Shown here: positions 63,889-64,000 of the stretch, piece after piece
Position numbering within the stretch: the stretch's first letter is position 1
Layout: each line of letters begins with the position of its first letter
Origin: Zygaena filipendulae
Lineage: Eukaryota; Arthropoda; Insecta; Lepidoptera; Zygaenidae
DNA length: 64,000 nt
NCBI GenBank assembly: GCA_907165275.2
Contig: OU015651.1
Span: 15,398,501 to 15,462,500, forward strand
Direction of reading: 5' to 3'
Notes under the pieces: generated by a model
Told to the model about the DNA's origin: nothing
Database searches by the model: none
Seen by the model: only the letters and a program-made list of their open reading frames with translations
Position numbers and translations under genes: made by a program

Positions 63889-64000
63889 ATCGGGGCATAA
63901 AATAAAGGCGCATTCTGTGCCGTGCGCCGAACTAACGTTACACGTGCAATCTAAAAACCTAAATAGTAGATTAGTAGCTAAGGGCTGTAAGGCATCAATT

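Noticed and set aside
1..64000. CRISPR array or bacterial defence system
   Set aside because: The direct repeats here are tandem or dispersed eukaryotic repeats without spacer structure, and no associated genes exist.

Overview
This is eukaryotic nuclear DNA that reads as a moth or butterfly (Lepidoptera) genome. The evidence is AT-rich non-coding DNA, split genes with short exons, dozens of copies of a short Helitron-like repeat of the kind known from Lepidoptera (Lep1-like: TC start, GC-rich hairpin and CTAG end, inserted between A and T), tRNA-derived SINEs and two full-length BEL/Pao retrotransposons. No prokaryotic genes, CRISPR arrays or complete tRNA/rRNA genes were seen. The species cannot be named from sequence alone.

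Host genes. (1) 2554-13225, plus strand: the last ten exons of a gene whose 5' part lies outside the window or was not found. The joined reading is 287 residues, basic and low in complexity; I do not recognise the family. (2) 24536-36561, plus: a nine-exon secreted nucleoside hydrolase (IU-NH family), gene A, 354 aa. (3) about 50050-60313, plus: a second nucleoside hydrolase, gene B. It has eight exons and two phase-compatible alternative first exons, one a signal peptide (337 aa) and one a membrane anchor (353 aa). A and B share all six homologous intron positions and phases after the N-terminal exons, so they are tandem duplicates. (4) 61626-63475, minus: the last two exons of an unrecognised gene. 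Two 3' splice sites 5 nt apart would give either a 26-aa or a 280-aa C-terminus.

Mobile DNA. BEL-1 (16237-23004) has 464-bp LTRs that look identical, a 5-bp target duplication and one intact 1796-codon Gag-Pol frame; it lies between genes 1 and A. BEL-2 (37421-44968) has 627-bp LTRs, a 5-bp duplication and a Gag-Pol frame broken by one shift between RNase H and integrase; it lies between genes A and B. A 5'-truncated LINE (47843-49517, minus) has a 7-bp duplication. The introns are packed with Helitron fragments, two SINE families, and several MITE-like or foldback families. One of these is a ~330-bp element seen eight times that carries paired TGACGTCA (CRE) palindromes. Many insertions are nested. 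A ~87-copy hexanucleotide array lies at 903-1427 and a 64-bp tandem array with a foldback end at 14639-15334.

How it fits together: the coherent biology is a tandem pair of extracellular nucleoside-salvage hydrolases, separated and expanded by recent retrotransposition. The most unusual gene-level signals are four introns whose phases require GC-AG splicing, alternative secreted versus membrane-anchored starts for gene B, and tandem acceptors in the minus-strand gene that read the same ~75 bases in two frames. All exon structures are inferred from splice consensus, phase continuity and homology; none is supported by transcripts here.
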